Assembly (NCBI GenBank): GCA_018812885.1
Contig: JAHJCW010000116.1
Coordinates: forward strand, 1 to 5,884
Length of the DNA stretch: 5,884 bases
Direction of reading: 5' to 3'
From: a bacterium
GTDB lineage: Bacteria > Fidelibacterota > Marinisomatia > Marinisomatales > JAHJCW01
The translations under genes were made by a program, and so were the position numbers. The notes beneath the pieces were generated by a model. It ran no database searches, was not told where the DNA came from, and saw nothing but the letters and a program-made list of their open reading frames with translations. Positions 1 through 5,861 of this stretch are shown here, in pieces. The first letter of the stretch is position 1; every line of letters begins with the position of its first letter.

Positions 1-70
1 CGTATTGCTGCTGAATGGAGCTGGAGGTGGCGGAACGGCCGGAGGAATGCATCATTTCTATTGCCTCCAT
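1..70 (-). other. Left-edge segment that does not fit S1; possible FtsK gamma-like sequence (chimeric end?)
   Basis: The frame stays open here but encodes LMEAIEMMHSS then GRSATSSSIQQQY, where S1 proteins have a conserved strand of the GK-x-x-E-F-K-V-I-K-L type. The 50 nt at 1-50 hold 31 G/C (62%), against 26/60 (43%) at 61-120 and 24/60 (40%) at 121-180. The residues resemble the start of the winged-helix gamma domain at the C-terminus of FtsK/SpoIIIE DNA translocases (family pattern: E-A-x-x-x-V-x-x-S-G-x-A-S-T-S-x-L-Q-R-x-x-x-I-G-Y-N-R-A). The window ends just where the diagnostic IGYNRA would follow. A chimeric contig end is my preferred reading; a divergent S1 domain is possible. Confidence 0.4.
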
Positions 71-706
71 CAACTGATCAAAATCTTTAATCGGTCGCAC
101 ATCAATTTGTGAGCCGGGTAAAAATGCTTGAACAACACCAACATCTACTACCATTCCGCCTTTTATTCGACGTACTATCGTACCTTTCAAAATTTCACCC
201 TTTTCATATATTTCATGCAATTGTGCCCACCGATGCATAAAATCTGCTTTAATCTTTGAGAGAATAGTATTGCCTTTTCTATCTTCTAATTTTTCAAGAT
301 ATACATTAATCTTTTCACCAATTTCAGGAAGCTTATTGTCTACAAATTCATCTCTAGTTATTAGTCCTTCGGATTTAAATCCGATATCTACTAAAACTTC
401 CTTCTCATTCATACCAATAACTCGACCAGATATTACGGTATTGGCTGATATATCAGATATTGTATCAAGATACTGTTTTTGTAAATCTTCCGGGACTTCT
501 TCTATGACAACATTTTCATCTAACTCTGTTTGGGTAATAACTTTGACACCGGCGAATAATTTATTGTCTAAATAATTTATAATAGGTTTCTTTTCAGTAA
601 CAGGTTCAGAATCCGGCTGTACCGGCTCTGCACTGACTTCTGTAGATTGCTCTAACTCTACATTAGCCTCTTCAGTTACAGGTTCTGTAATAATTGTTTC
701 GGGCAT
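2..706 (-). other. rpsA: Ribosomal protein S1 portion, with possible independent start at ATG 706 (partial)
   Basis: This is the S1 segment of the fused frame, which could also be translated alone from ATG 706. S1 binds mRNA on the 30S subunit and helps initiation on transcripts with weak SD sequences. Counting from this Met, residues 1-80 are an acidic, probably disordered leader (11 Asp/Glu in the first 40). Residues 86-152 form a complete S1 OB-fold (ISGRVIGMNEKEVLVDIGFK, then KINVYLEKLEDRKGNTILSK). A second domain starts near 170 (GTIVRRIKGGMVVDVG, AFLPGSQIDVRPIKDF) and is cut. E. coli S1 reaches its first OB-fold within about 20 residues, so this leader is roughly 60 residues longer. After residue 213 the expected S1 continuation (GK-E-F-V-K-L-N) is absent; see the separate entry for 1-70. 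The rest of the protein lies outside the window. Confidence 0.8.
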
Positions 707-1381
707 TAATCCTTCCTTTTTTAGTGTTATTTTATTTATGTGTTTAACAATAATTGCAACTTGTTCTTTAACTGTCAAATTTGATGTATCAATCTCAATT
801 GCATCTTCTGCTTTTTTTAACGGAGATTTTGTTCTAGTCGAATCTTTTTCATCACGCAATTTCAAATCATTAATTAAGTCATCAATCGATTTTTCTTCAC
901 CTATCAATTGTAAGTCTTTTTGTCTTCTTTCTGCTCGTGATTGAAAATCAGCTGTTATGAAAAATTTTGCATCAGCATCAGGGAATACGACAGTTCCGAT
1001 ATCTCTTCCTTCCATTACACAATTAGTACTATTGCCCAATTGTCTTTGGATTTTAACCATTTTCTCACGCACAATTGGAATCGCACTAACAGCACTTACT
1101 TTAGAGGTTACTTTTACTGATCTAATCGCTTTAGCGATATTTTTACCATCCATCTCCAATATTGTTTTACCATCCTTGTGCTCTACTTTTAACTCAAGTT
1201 TTTCTAATAGATCAGCAAGTTCAGCTTCATTTTCTATATCTATTTTTTTTCTGATGACAGCCAAAGTAACAGCTCTATACATTGCACCGGTGTCAAAATA
1301 AGCAAAGCCCATTTCTTTGGCAACGTTTTTAGCCGTTGTGCTTTTTCCGCTGGCAGCGGGACCATCTATTGCAATAATCAT
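2..1381 (-). CDS. cmk-rpsA: Cytidylate kinase fused in frame to ribosomal protein S1 (partial, runs off left edge)
   Basis: One open frame of 460 codons starts at ATG 1381 and has no stop before the window edge. Residues 1-225 are a (d)CMP kinase, which phosphorylates CMP/dCMP with ATP in the cytoplasm. Visible are the P-loop GPAASGKST (7-15), DTGAMYR (30-36), EGRDIG (124-129), and the lid/CMP-binding stretch RDEKDSTR (176-183) followed by SPLKKAEDAIEIDTS. Residues 226 onward are ribosomal protein S1: an acidic leader, one complete S1 domain and the start of a second. The kinase part has the usual family length (about 220-230 aa), so the S1 part is an addition, not a replacement. Separate adjacent cmk and rpsA genes are common, and I recall fused Cmk-S1 proteins annotated in treponemes. 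The cmk start has only a weak SD-like GAGAAG upstream. From about residue 438 the sequence stops resembling S1. I am sure of both domains, less sure that the fusion is biological, because a one-base change in the A6 run would separate the genes. Confidence 0.85.
   Translation of the reverse strand, partial: MIIAIDGPAASGKSTTAKNVAKEMGFAYFDTGAMYRAVTLAVIRKKIDIENEAELADLLEKLELKVEHKDGKTILEMDGKNIAKAIRSVKVTSKVSAVSAIPIVREKMVKIQRQLGNSTNCVMEGRDIGTVVFPDADAKFFITADFQSRAERRQKDLQLIGEEKSIDDLINDLKLRDEKDSTRTKSPLKKAEDAIEIDTSNLTVKEQVAIIVKHINKITLKKEGLMPETIITEPVTEEANVELEQSTEVSAEPVQPDSEPVTEKKPIINYLDNKLFAGVKVITQTELDENVVIEEVPEDLQKQYLDTISDISANTVISGRVIGMNEKEVLVDIGFKSEGLITRDEFVDNKLPEIGEKINVYLEKLEDRKGNTILSKIKADFMHRWAQLHEIYEKGEILKGTIVRRIKGGMVVDVGVVQAFLPGSQIDVRPIKDFDQLMEAIEMMHSSGRSATSSSIQQQY
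711..718 (-). promoter_or_regulatory. Internal Shine-Dalgarno-like AAGGAAGG before the S1 ATG
   Basis: The minus strand reads AAGGAAGG, then ATTA, then ATG (706-704). It is the best SD match in the window; the other starts have weak sites or none. It lies inside the fused reading frame, where it encodes Lys-Glu-Gly (AAG GAA GGA), so it may partly reflect codon content. If used, it would give a free S1 protein besides any Cmk-S1 fusion. Confidence 0.5.
716..722 (-). other. A-AAA-AAG slippery heptamer / A6 run at the cmk-rpsA junction
   Basis: On the minus strand the codons CTA AAA AAG contain A_AAA_AAG in the correct phase (X_XXY_YYZ) for -1 ribosomal slippage, the same heptamer as in E. coli dnaX. 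A -1 shift would meet TGA (AAC TGA) about 16 codons on. A +1 shift, or loss of one A, would meet TAA at 708-706 overlapping the S1 ATG as TAATG. The A6 run is also a plausible site of transcript slippage or of a sequencing error. The motif is visible; any slippage is inference. Confidence 0.35.
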
Positions 1382-1472
1382 TGTTTTCACTTCTCAATTA
1401 GCCTGTAAAGTTAAGTTTTAAAACAGATAATACCAACGGTTTATAATCCATAAAAGTAAGTAATAATATCTA
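1382..1472 (-). other. 91-nt spacer between rluB and cmk, no convincing element
   Basis: This is the longest internal gap on the transcript. It contains a perfect 10-bp palindrome GTTTTAAAAC (1415-1424) and AT-rich stretches. One weak sigma70-like pair is possible on the minus strand (TTGGTA, 17 nt, TAACTT) upstream of cmk. There is no terminator-like hairpin with a U tract after rluB. A separate cmk-rpsA promoter here is plausible from spacing alone. Confidence 0.25.
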
Positions 1473-2171
1473 TTATTTAGTCAATAAATTGATTTCTTTT
1501 TGTGTTAAACCGCGCCATTGTCCCGGTTGTAAATTTCCTAAACTTATCGTCCCGTATTTAAATCGATGCAATGAATACACTTTTTTACTAAGTGAATAAA
1601 ACATACGTCTTACTTCTCTCTTCTTTCCTTGTCGTAATCGAAGTGTTATATTTGAACGAGTTTTACGAGTTATTTGTTTTACGACTTCACCTCTGCCAAA
1701 TTCACCGTCACCAATAAAAATACCTTTTTTAATTTTGGCAATTTCTTGAGGGCTTAATTGGCCTTCAATTTCTGCCTCATAAAATCGTGAAATTCGATTT
1801 TTGGGATGCATCAGGTAATTGGCTAATTCACCATTATCAGTAATTAAAATTAAACCGGTTGTATCTTTATCTAATCTACCGATTGGAAATAACCTTCTAT
1901 TTGACGGTATTAAGTCCAATACAGTTCTTCTCCCAAATTCATCACGAGCCGTAGTAATTACATTTTTGGGCTTATTCAACATATAAACCACTGTACTTTC
2001 TTGCGGTTTAAGTACTTTTCCGTCAAACGTTACTACATCAGTCTCTTGCACTTGATAGGCGGGGTCGATTATAACCTGCCCATTAACGGTAACCGTACCA
2101 TCTTGAATCAAGCGATCAGATTCACGTCTAGATGCAACTCCTGATTGGGCTAAATATTTATTCAAACGCAT
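1473..2171 (-). CDS. rluB: RsuA/RluB-family 23S rRNA pseudouridine synthase
   Basis: A 232-aa pseudouridine synthase that isomerises a uridine in rRNA; RluB acts on U2605 of E. coli 23S rRNA. The N-terminal S4 RNA-binding domain (about 1-60) starts MRLNKYLAQSGVASRRESDR. The catalytic domain follows with GRLDKDTTGL (98-107), catalytic Asp101, and the family's QGKKREVRRMF (181-191) near the C-terminus. The length is normal for RsuA/RluB/RluE/RluF. The RluB assignment rests on position directly downstream of scpAB, as in Bacillus; sequence alone does not exclude RsuA-type specificity. ATG 2171 lies inside scpB (14-nt overlap) with no evident SD, suggesting translational coupling. The S4 motif begins right at this Met, which fixes the start. 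A 91-nt spacer separates it from cmk. Confidence 0.92.
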   Translation of the reverse strand: MRLNKYLAQSGVASRRESDRLIQDGTVTVNGQVIIDPAYQVQETDVVTFDGKVLKPQESTVVYMLNKPKNVITTARDEFGRRTVLDLIPSNRRLFPIGRLDKDTTGLILITDNGELANYLMHPKNRISRFYEAEIEGQLSPQEIAKIKKGIFIGDGEFGRGEVVKQITRKTRSNITLRLRQGKKREVRRMFYSLSKKVYSLHRFKYGTISLGNLQPGQWRGLTQKEINLLTK

Positions 2172-2739
2172 CGGTTTGTATATCTTGTGGAGATTCAGAT
2201 TTTTCTAAATCAGCGAGTTCAGATAATTTCGGCATTTCGGATAAGTTACTCAATCCAAAGTATTCAAGATATTTTTCTGTCGTATTATAAAGCAATGGCC
2301 GTCCGGGACCTAAATCTCTACCTTTTATTTTAATTAAATTTTTAGATAACAATGTTTTAAGCACTCTGCTTGAATCTACACCACGTATTGACTCGATCTC
2401 GAATCGATTTACCGGTTGTCGATAAGCAACAATTGCCAGAGTTTCTAAGGATGCATTTGTGAGTGCTAAACGACCGCTTTTCTTTAGCAGCCTTCTTATA
2501 AAAACCTCATATTCTGACCGGGATACAATCTGATAACCACCGGCAACTTTTACAATCGTAAAAGCATTATCATTATTATTATACAAATGATTAAGATCTT
2601 CAATAATTTTCTCTAAATTGATCAACTCCTGTTCTACCATATCAAATTCAAATATTGAGTTTATTTGTGTTTGAGTAAGTGGTTCAGGCGAGGCAAAAAG
2701 TAATGCTTCAACAATTTGATTTATTTCCTTCTGATACAC
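2158..2739 (-). CDS. scpB: Segregation and condensation protein B (GTG start)
   Basis: A 193-aa ScpB, the dimeric winged-helix (kite) subunit that binds the ScpA kleisin in the SMC-ScpAB complex for chromosome condensation and segregation. Visible family motifs are EALLFASPEPLT (11-22), VAGGYQIVSR (65-74), NASLETLAIVAYRQPVNR (95-112), the second winged helix EIESIRGVDSSRVLKTLL (114-131), and GRDLGPGRPLLYNTT (140-154) then YLEYFGL. The last 25 residues are polar and probably disordered. The start is GTG at 2739, two nt after the scpA TAA. The next Met (residue 34) would remove the conserved EALLFAS segment, so GTG is the supportable start. AAAGG about 15 nt upstream is too distant to be a convincing SD, which favours coupling to scpA. 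The 3' end overlaps rluB by 14 nt. Confidence 0.95.
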   Translation of the reverse strand: MYQKEINQIVEALLFASPEPLTQTQINSIFEFDMVEQELINLEKIIEDLNHLYNNNDNAFTIVKVAGGYQIVSRSEYEVFIRRLLKKSGRLALTNASLETLAIVAYRQPVNRFEIESIRGVDSSRVLKTLLSKNLIKIKGRDLGPGRPLLYNTTEKYLEYFGLSNLSEMPKLSELADLEKSESPQDIQTDAFE

Positions 2740-2741
2740 AG

Positions 2742-3458
2742 TTAGGCTTTTTTACCTTTAATTTGTATTTCCAGTTCACCAAATAATTTTCGTTGAATAA
2801 TTATGATTTCTTCATTCCTTATCATTTCTAAAATTGCTAATAAAGTAATTATGACTTCGAGCTTCGTTTCTAATTTTGTCATCAATAAAGAAAATTTTAG
2901 AAAGCCCTTATCATCCAAGTTAGCCAAAATAATCGCTTTTTGATCATCCAAACTGATGTCTTCACGTTGTAATTCATAACGTGAAATAATCGGTTTATTC
3001 TCCATTGCAACTTTAAAATAATGTGCAATATCATATAATGTAACCTGACGAAGATAAACACCGGGATCTTCATCTCCTGTAGGGATTTGTGATTCATATC
3101 CGCGTGAAAAATAATGGCTGCGTTCTTCTGCTAAATTTTCTAATTGTTCCGCAAGGTCTTTGTATCGTCGATATTCCAATAATTGCCTTACCAATGGTGA
3201 ACGGGGATCCTCAATTTCTTCATCCATTTGGGGGCGCGGTAATAGCATCCTGGATTTAATTCTCATAAGAGTAGCAGCCATTTCGATGAATTCACCGGCA
3301 ACACTAATATTTATTTGCTGTATTTGATCAAGTGTACTAAGATATTCTTTTGTTATACGCGAAATTGGAATATCATAAATATCAATTTCATCACGACGAA
3401 TGAAAAAAAGAAGTAAATCTAAAGGACCATCAAAATTTTCGAGATGAACTTTATACAT
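2742..3458 (-). CDS. scpA: Segregation and condensation protein A (kleisin)
   Basis: A 238-aa bacterial kleisin that bridges the two Smc heads and recruits an ScpB dimer, acting on the nucleoid. The N-terminal domain carries the signature ENFDGPLDLLLFFIRRDEID (7-26) and the helix GEFIEMAATLMRIKSRMLLP (55-74). The central region has LLEYRRYKDLAEQL (93-106), the stretch linked to ScpB binding. The C-terminal winged helix (about 195-232) is EVIITLLAILEMIRNEEI followed by QRKLFGELEI and would bind the Smc head. The length is close to the usual 240-260 aa. Its ATG overlaps the trpS stop by one base (TAATG), implying coupled translation, and scpB follows after 2 nt. No smc gene is in the window. 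Identification is secure. Confidence 0.95.
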   Translation of the reverse strand: MYKVHLENFDGPLDLLLFFIRRDEIDIYDIPISRITKEYLSTLDQIQQINISVAGEFIEMAATLMRIKSRMLLPRPQMDEEIEDPRSPLVRQLLEYRRYKDLAEQLENLAEERSHYFSRGYESQIPTGDEDPGVYLRQVTLYDIAHYFKVAMENKPIISRYELQREDISLDDQKAIILANLDDKGFLKFSLLMTKLETKLEVIITLLAILEMIRNEEIIIIQRKLFGELEIQIKGKKA

Positions 3459-4429
3459 TAATCAGCGTAGTTGAGCCCCATAGCAGTTCGTGCCTTTGTT
3501 AAATATTTATCAGCCTCAATCGATGCTTTTTGTGCCCCCTCTTTTAGTACTTTTAATACATAATCTTTATGATTTTCTAAATATTCACGTTTTTTACGGT
3601 AAGGTTGAAAAAAATCAATAATACTATCGGCTAATTCCTTCTTGACATCTCCATATCGTAATCCTGGATTATCAAAACGTGATTCCAATTCCTTTTTATC
3701 ATCCTTATTAAGTAATAAAGAATAGATTTGAAAAAGCGGTGTATTTTTATCCTTTGGTTCATCAATTGGAGTAGAGTCAGTTGTGATAGACATAATCCTC
3801 TTGCGGATTATTTTCTCACTAGCAAAAATAGGGATATCATTCCCATAAGACTTACTCATCTTCTGCCCATCTATACCGGGAATTAGTTGCAATGTTTTAC
3901 TGATTTCAGCATCCGGTATCACAAAAACATCACCGTAAATTTTATTGAAGCGCTGAGCAATATCTCGCGTCATCTCCAAATGCTGTTTTTGGTCTTTACC
4001 AACGGGTACGATATTCCCGCCAAAACATAAGATATCGGCTGCCATTAAAATAGGATAACTGAATAATCCTACATTGGGAGAAACACCTCGTGAAGTCTTA
4101 TCTTTATAGGATGTGGCTCTCTCTAATAAGCCTATTCCCGTTATTGTTGAAAGCAGCCAAGTTAATTCAGTTACTTGGGGTACATCGCTTTGTATCCAAA
4201 AAATTGACTTATTCGGATCCAAACCTAGCGCCAAAAAATCCATCGCTGCATTCAGTGTATTTGTTTCTAATCGCTTGCGGTCATTTATGGTAGTCAAAGC
4301 ATGATAATCAACAATAAAACAGTATAACTCATTTTGTTCCTGATATTGTATCATACGGGACATCATCCCAAAATAATTGCCGATATGAAGCTGACCCGAT
4401 GGCTGAATTCCGCTTAAAACTCGTTTCAT
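3458..4429 (-). CDS. trpS: Tryptophanyl-tRNA synthetase
   Basis: A 323-aa class Ic aminoacyl-tRNA synthetase that charges tRNA-Trp with tryptophan using ATP. The Rossmann-fold signatures are clear: GIQPSGQLHIGNYFG (7-21) with the HIGH-type HIGN (15-18), and GQKMSKSYGN (188-197) with KMSKS (190-194). Asp132 in LMAADIL matches the residue that contacts the indole nitrogen in the Geobacillus enzyme, and GKDQKQHLEMTRDIA (144-158) is also conserved. The length is typical of bacterial TrpRS (about 325-335), so it looks complete and functional. ATG 4429 lies 12 nt after the HNH stop with no good SD. The stop overlaps scpA as TAATG. The leader shows no T-box or trp attenuator, and 12 nt leaves no room for one. 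Confidence 0.97.
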   Translation of the reverse strand: MKRVLSGIQPSGQLHIGNYFGMMSRMIQYQEQNELYCFIVDYHALTTINDRKRLETNTLNAAMDFLALGLDPNKSIFWIQSDVPQVTELTWLLSTITGIGLLERATSYKDKTSRGVSPNVGLFSYPILMAADILCFGGNIVPVGKDQKQHLEMTRDIAQRFNKIYGDVFVIPDAEISKTLQLIPGIDGQKMSKSYGNDIPIFASEKIIRKRIMSITTDSTPIDEPKDKNTPLFQIYSLLLNKDDKKELESRFDNPGLRYGDVKKELADSIIDFFQPYRKKREYLENHKDYVLKVLKEGAQKASIEADKYLTKARTAMGLNYAD

Positions 4430-4441
4430 AAATAACTCAAA

Positions 4442-4987
4442 TTAATTGAATGATTCCATAAATAAAAATGGTCGCCACTCCGATTGTTTCATTCCAACAA
4501 ATTGTTGAAAATAATGAATTCGGTTGGGACGTATAGGTTTTTTTATTAATGCCATGCCGACCTCTTCAGGAGTGCGATTACTCTTAACAAGATTACAGTG
4601 TGCACAAGCGGTTACTAAATTTTCCCATGTATCTCCCCCATTGCGTTCCTTAGGGATTATGTGATCAATCGTATGGGGACCGGTTTTATTTCCACAATAC
4701 TGACAAGTATAATTATCCCTTTGGAATATATTCCTCCTACTTAAAATCAATTCCATACTATTATGACGTATAAAATCTTTTAACTTTACCACACTTGGAA
4801 TTTGTAGAGTTACCGATGGCGAGTGAACCTCATCATCATATTGTATCAGGATATCAGCCTTTTCCAAATAATATAGACAAATCGCTCTGCGGGCAGAGCA
4901 AATTTCTAACGGAGCATAGTTGGTATTCAAAACCAATACTGCTCTGTTCAATATACTACCGTTTTTAGATATATTATGTGCACTCAT
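4442..4987 (-). CDS. HNH endonuclease family protein, zinc-binding
   Basis: A 181-aa protein with a C-terminal HNH nuclease module. CQYC (95-98) and CAHC (128-131) would hold a structural zinc. The beta-beta-alpha metal core is TIDHIIPKERNGGDTWENLV (106-125) with Asp108/His109 and Asn123, then CNLVKSNRTPEE. These are the residues a metal-dependent nuclease needs, so it is probably active on DNA. The N-terminal half (12-60, containing VLVLNTNYAPLEICSARRA) is conserved with this stand-alone HNH family as I know it, but its role is unknown to me. No restriction-methylation, toxin-antitoxin, phage or intron partner is adjacent; it sits 12 nt before trpS and probably shares its transcript. The physiological target is not known. 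The leader carries a dispersed repeat and hairpin, and no clear SD. Confidence 0.85.
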   Translation of the reverse strand: MSAHNISKNGSILNRAVLVLNTNYAPLEICSARRAICLYYLEKADILIQYDDEVHSPSVTLQIPSVVKLKDFIRHNSMELILSRRNIFQRDNYTCQYCGNKTGPHTIDHIIPKERNGGDTWENLVTACAHCNLVKSNRTPEEVGMALIKKPIRPNRIHYFQQFVGMKQSEWRPFLFMESFN

Positions 4988-4996
4988 TCTTTATTG

Positions 4997-5025
4997 TTTC
5001 TCTATCCACTGAGGACACAGAGAAA
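4997..5025 (-). repeat. Inverted repeat / hairpin in the HNH gene leader
   Basis: Arms TTTCTCT (4997-5003) and AGAGAAA (5019-5025) pair perfectly over 7 bp around a 15-nt loop, within which TCC/GGA can add 3 bp. In the transcript it ends 9 nt before the HNH ATG. One arm is part of dispersed repeat copy A. It has no G/C-rich stem or U tract, so it does not look like a terminator. It might affect access to the start codon. Confidence 0.4.
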
Positions 5026-5027
5026 AA
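5006..5027 (-). repeat. Dispersed 22-bp repeat, copy A (upstream of HNH gene)
   Basis: On the plus strand this reads CCACTGAGGACACAGAG plus an A run. It matches copy B (5862-5883) at 20 of 22 positions and in the same orientation. Inside it is a degenerate two-unit tandem repeat (CACTGAGGA, CACAGAGAA). It begins 18 nt upstream of the HNH ATG. It resembles the short CACAGAG-type intergenic repeats I recall from several environmental phyla; function is unknown. Confidence 0.65.
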
Positions 5028-5044
5028 CCTTTAACTTAAAAACC

Positions 5045-5076
5045 CATAAACTCATAAACTTACTAACTCAACAACT
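5045..5076. repeat. Degenerate 8-bp tandem repeat, four units, spanning the NlpC/P60 stop codon
   Basis: The units are CATAAACT, CATAAACT, TACTAACT and CAACAACT. The first two are identical; the others drift. The array covers the last four codons and TAG stop of the peptidase gene (stop at 5065-5063) and continues into the spacer. The peptidase C-terminus (Leu-Leu-Ser) is encoded by the repeat, so the reading-frame end may have moved when the repeat grew or decayed. Confidence 0.5.
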
Positions 5077-5842
5077 CTTTTATACTTACTGCATGGAAAA
5101 ATAAGTTGCGTAAATTACGATTGAATTGGGGATTTTTCTCATCAATACTTTCCTCTTGAACATATCCGCGTGCATTGATGAAATTGAGTCCGCCGGTTGA
5201 TATTGCCACGTGCGTCACTTTGTCATTTTCACTGAAAAACAATAAATCGCCGGGTTCAATTTTATCCTCATCAATTTTATCGTCAACAAAGAATTCCGCT
5301 TGCTTACTCGAGTCACGCGGCAGTTCAATTTCTATTGATTTGAATACAGTTTGCACAAGACCTGAGCAATCCATTCCATAAGGCGTTTTTCCTCCCCATA
5401 AATATGGTGTGCCTAAAAATCGGATAGCGGTTTTAACAATTTCTTCTCGATTGGAGCTTTTTTTATTTTCGCCAAAATTATTATGACTAAAACCCATGCG
5501 TCCATCCGGTAATATTATTTTGTATCTATTTTGTTGTTCTTCTGCTTGAACATGATTACCAAATACCAAATTACTAATTATTTTTTCTTTTTCAGGCGAT
5601 AACACCGTACCAAATATATCTTGCATAACCAATGTCGGTTTATATTTACTTTTGCTTTCTACTCCAGAAAAATAGTACATCCACCCCTCATAACCATCCC
5701 ACTGCCTTATATGATACCACTTATCAGTAGAATCAATTATCCGGCATGATTCCCCCATCAACGCTTGGGTTACAACCGCTGAGTTGTACGACGGTTCTTT
5801 GTATACATTGGCAACTGCTGTATTTATAATAAAATATGACAT
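5063..5842 (-). CDS. NlpC/P60 family peptidase with tandem SH3b domains (YkfC-like)
   Basis: A 259-aa peptidoglycan-peptide hydrolase of the gamma-D-glutamyl-diamino-acid endopeptidase type. Two SH3b-like segments come first (about 5-58, with NVYKEPSYNSAVVTQALMGE and GYEGWM; about 72-122, with GRMGFSH). The NlpC/P60 domain follows (about 130-255): GTPYLWGGKTPYGMDCSGLV with nucleophile Cys159, EPGDLLFF (196-203), HVAI with His211, and FINARG with Asn223 as the likely third catalytic residue. His211-Asn223 is 12 residues apart, matching the His-His spacing I recall for YkfC. The domain order matches YkfC, where SH3b domains shape a site for peptides with a free N-terminal L-Ala. No signal peptide or lipobox is visible, so a cytoplasmic role in recycling murein peptides is plausible (inference). 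The region before ATG 5842 is pyrimidine-rich and lacks an SD; a dispersed repeat sits 19 nt upstream. Confidence 0.88.
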   Translation of the reverse strand: MSYFIINTAVANVYKEPSYNSAVVTQALMGESCRIIDSTDKWYHIRQWDGYEGWMYYFSGVESKSKYKPTLVMQDIFGTVLSPEKEKIISNLVFGNHVQAEEQQNRYKIILPDGRMGFSHNNFGENKKSSNREEIVKTAIRFLGTPYLWGGKTPYGMDCSGLVQTVFKSIEIELPRDSSKQAEFFVDDKIDEDKIEPGDLLFFSENDKVTHVAISTGGLNFINARGYVQEESIDEKNPQFNRNLRNLFFHAVSIKELLS

Positions 5843-5861
5843 AATTAAGGTGAGGAATTTG

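Noticed and set aside
270..1301. Plus-strand open frames at 270-575, 738-944 and 957-1301
   Set aside because: They lie antisense to the Cmk and S1 frames, whose motifs are unmistakable, and show no recognisable domain of their own.
1415..1424. Palindrome GTTTTAAAAC before cmk as an operator
   Set aside because: A 10-bp AT-rich palindrome is easily found by chance in this composition and has no recognised regulator.
2897..3097. Minus-strand open frame inside scpA in another frame
   Set aside because: It overlaps conserved ScpA sequence completely and has no family features; a shadow frame.
4090..4304. Plus-strand open frames antisense to trpS
   Set aside because: They overlap the conserved TrpRS core and have no plausible RBS or domain.
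5055..5062. Bacteroidetes-type -7 box (TAnnTTTG-like TAAGTTTA) before the HNH gene
   Set aside because: It lacks the final G, no partner -33 element is visible, and it sits in the tandem repeat.
4988..5062. CRISPR-like array from the short repeats
   Set aside because: Units are 8-22 bp, few and without regular unique spacers; no cas genes.
5175..5381. Plus-strand open frame antisense to the NlpC/P60 domain
   Set aside because: It covers the region of the catalytic Cys and His of the real gene; no independent support.
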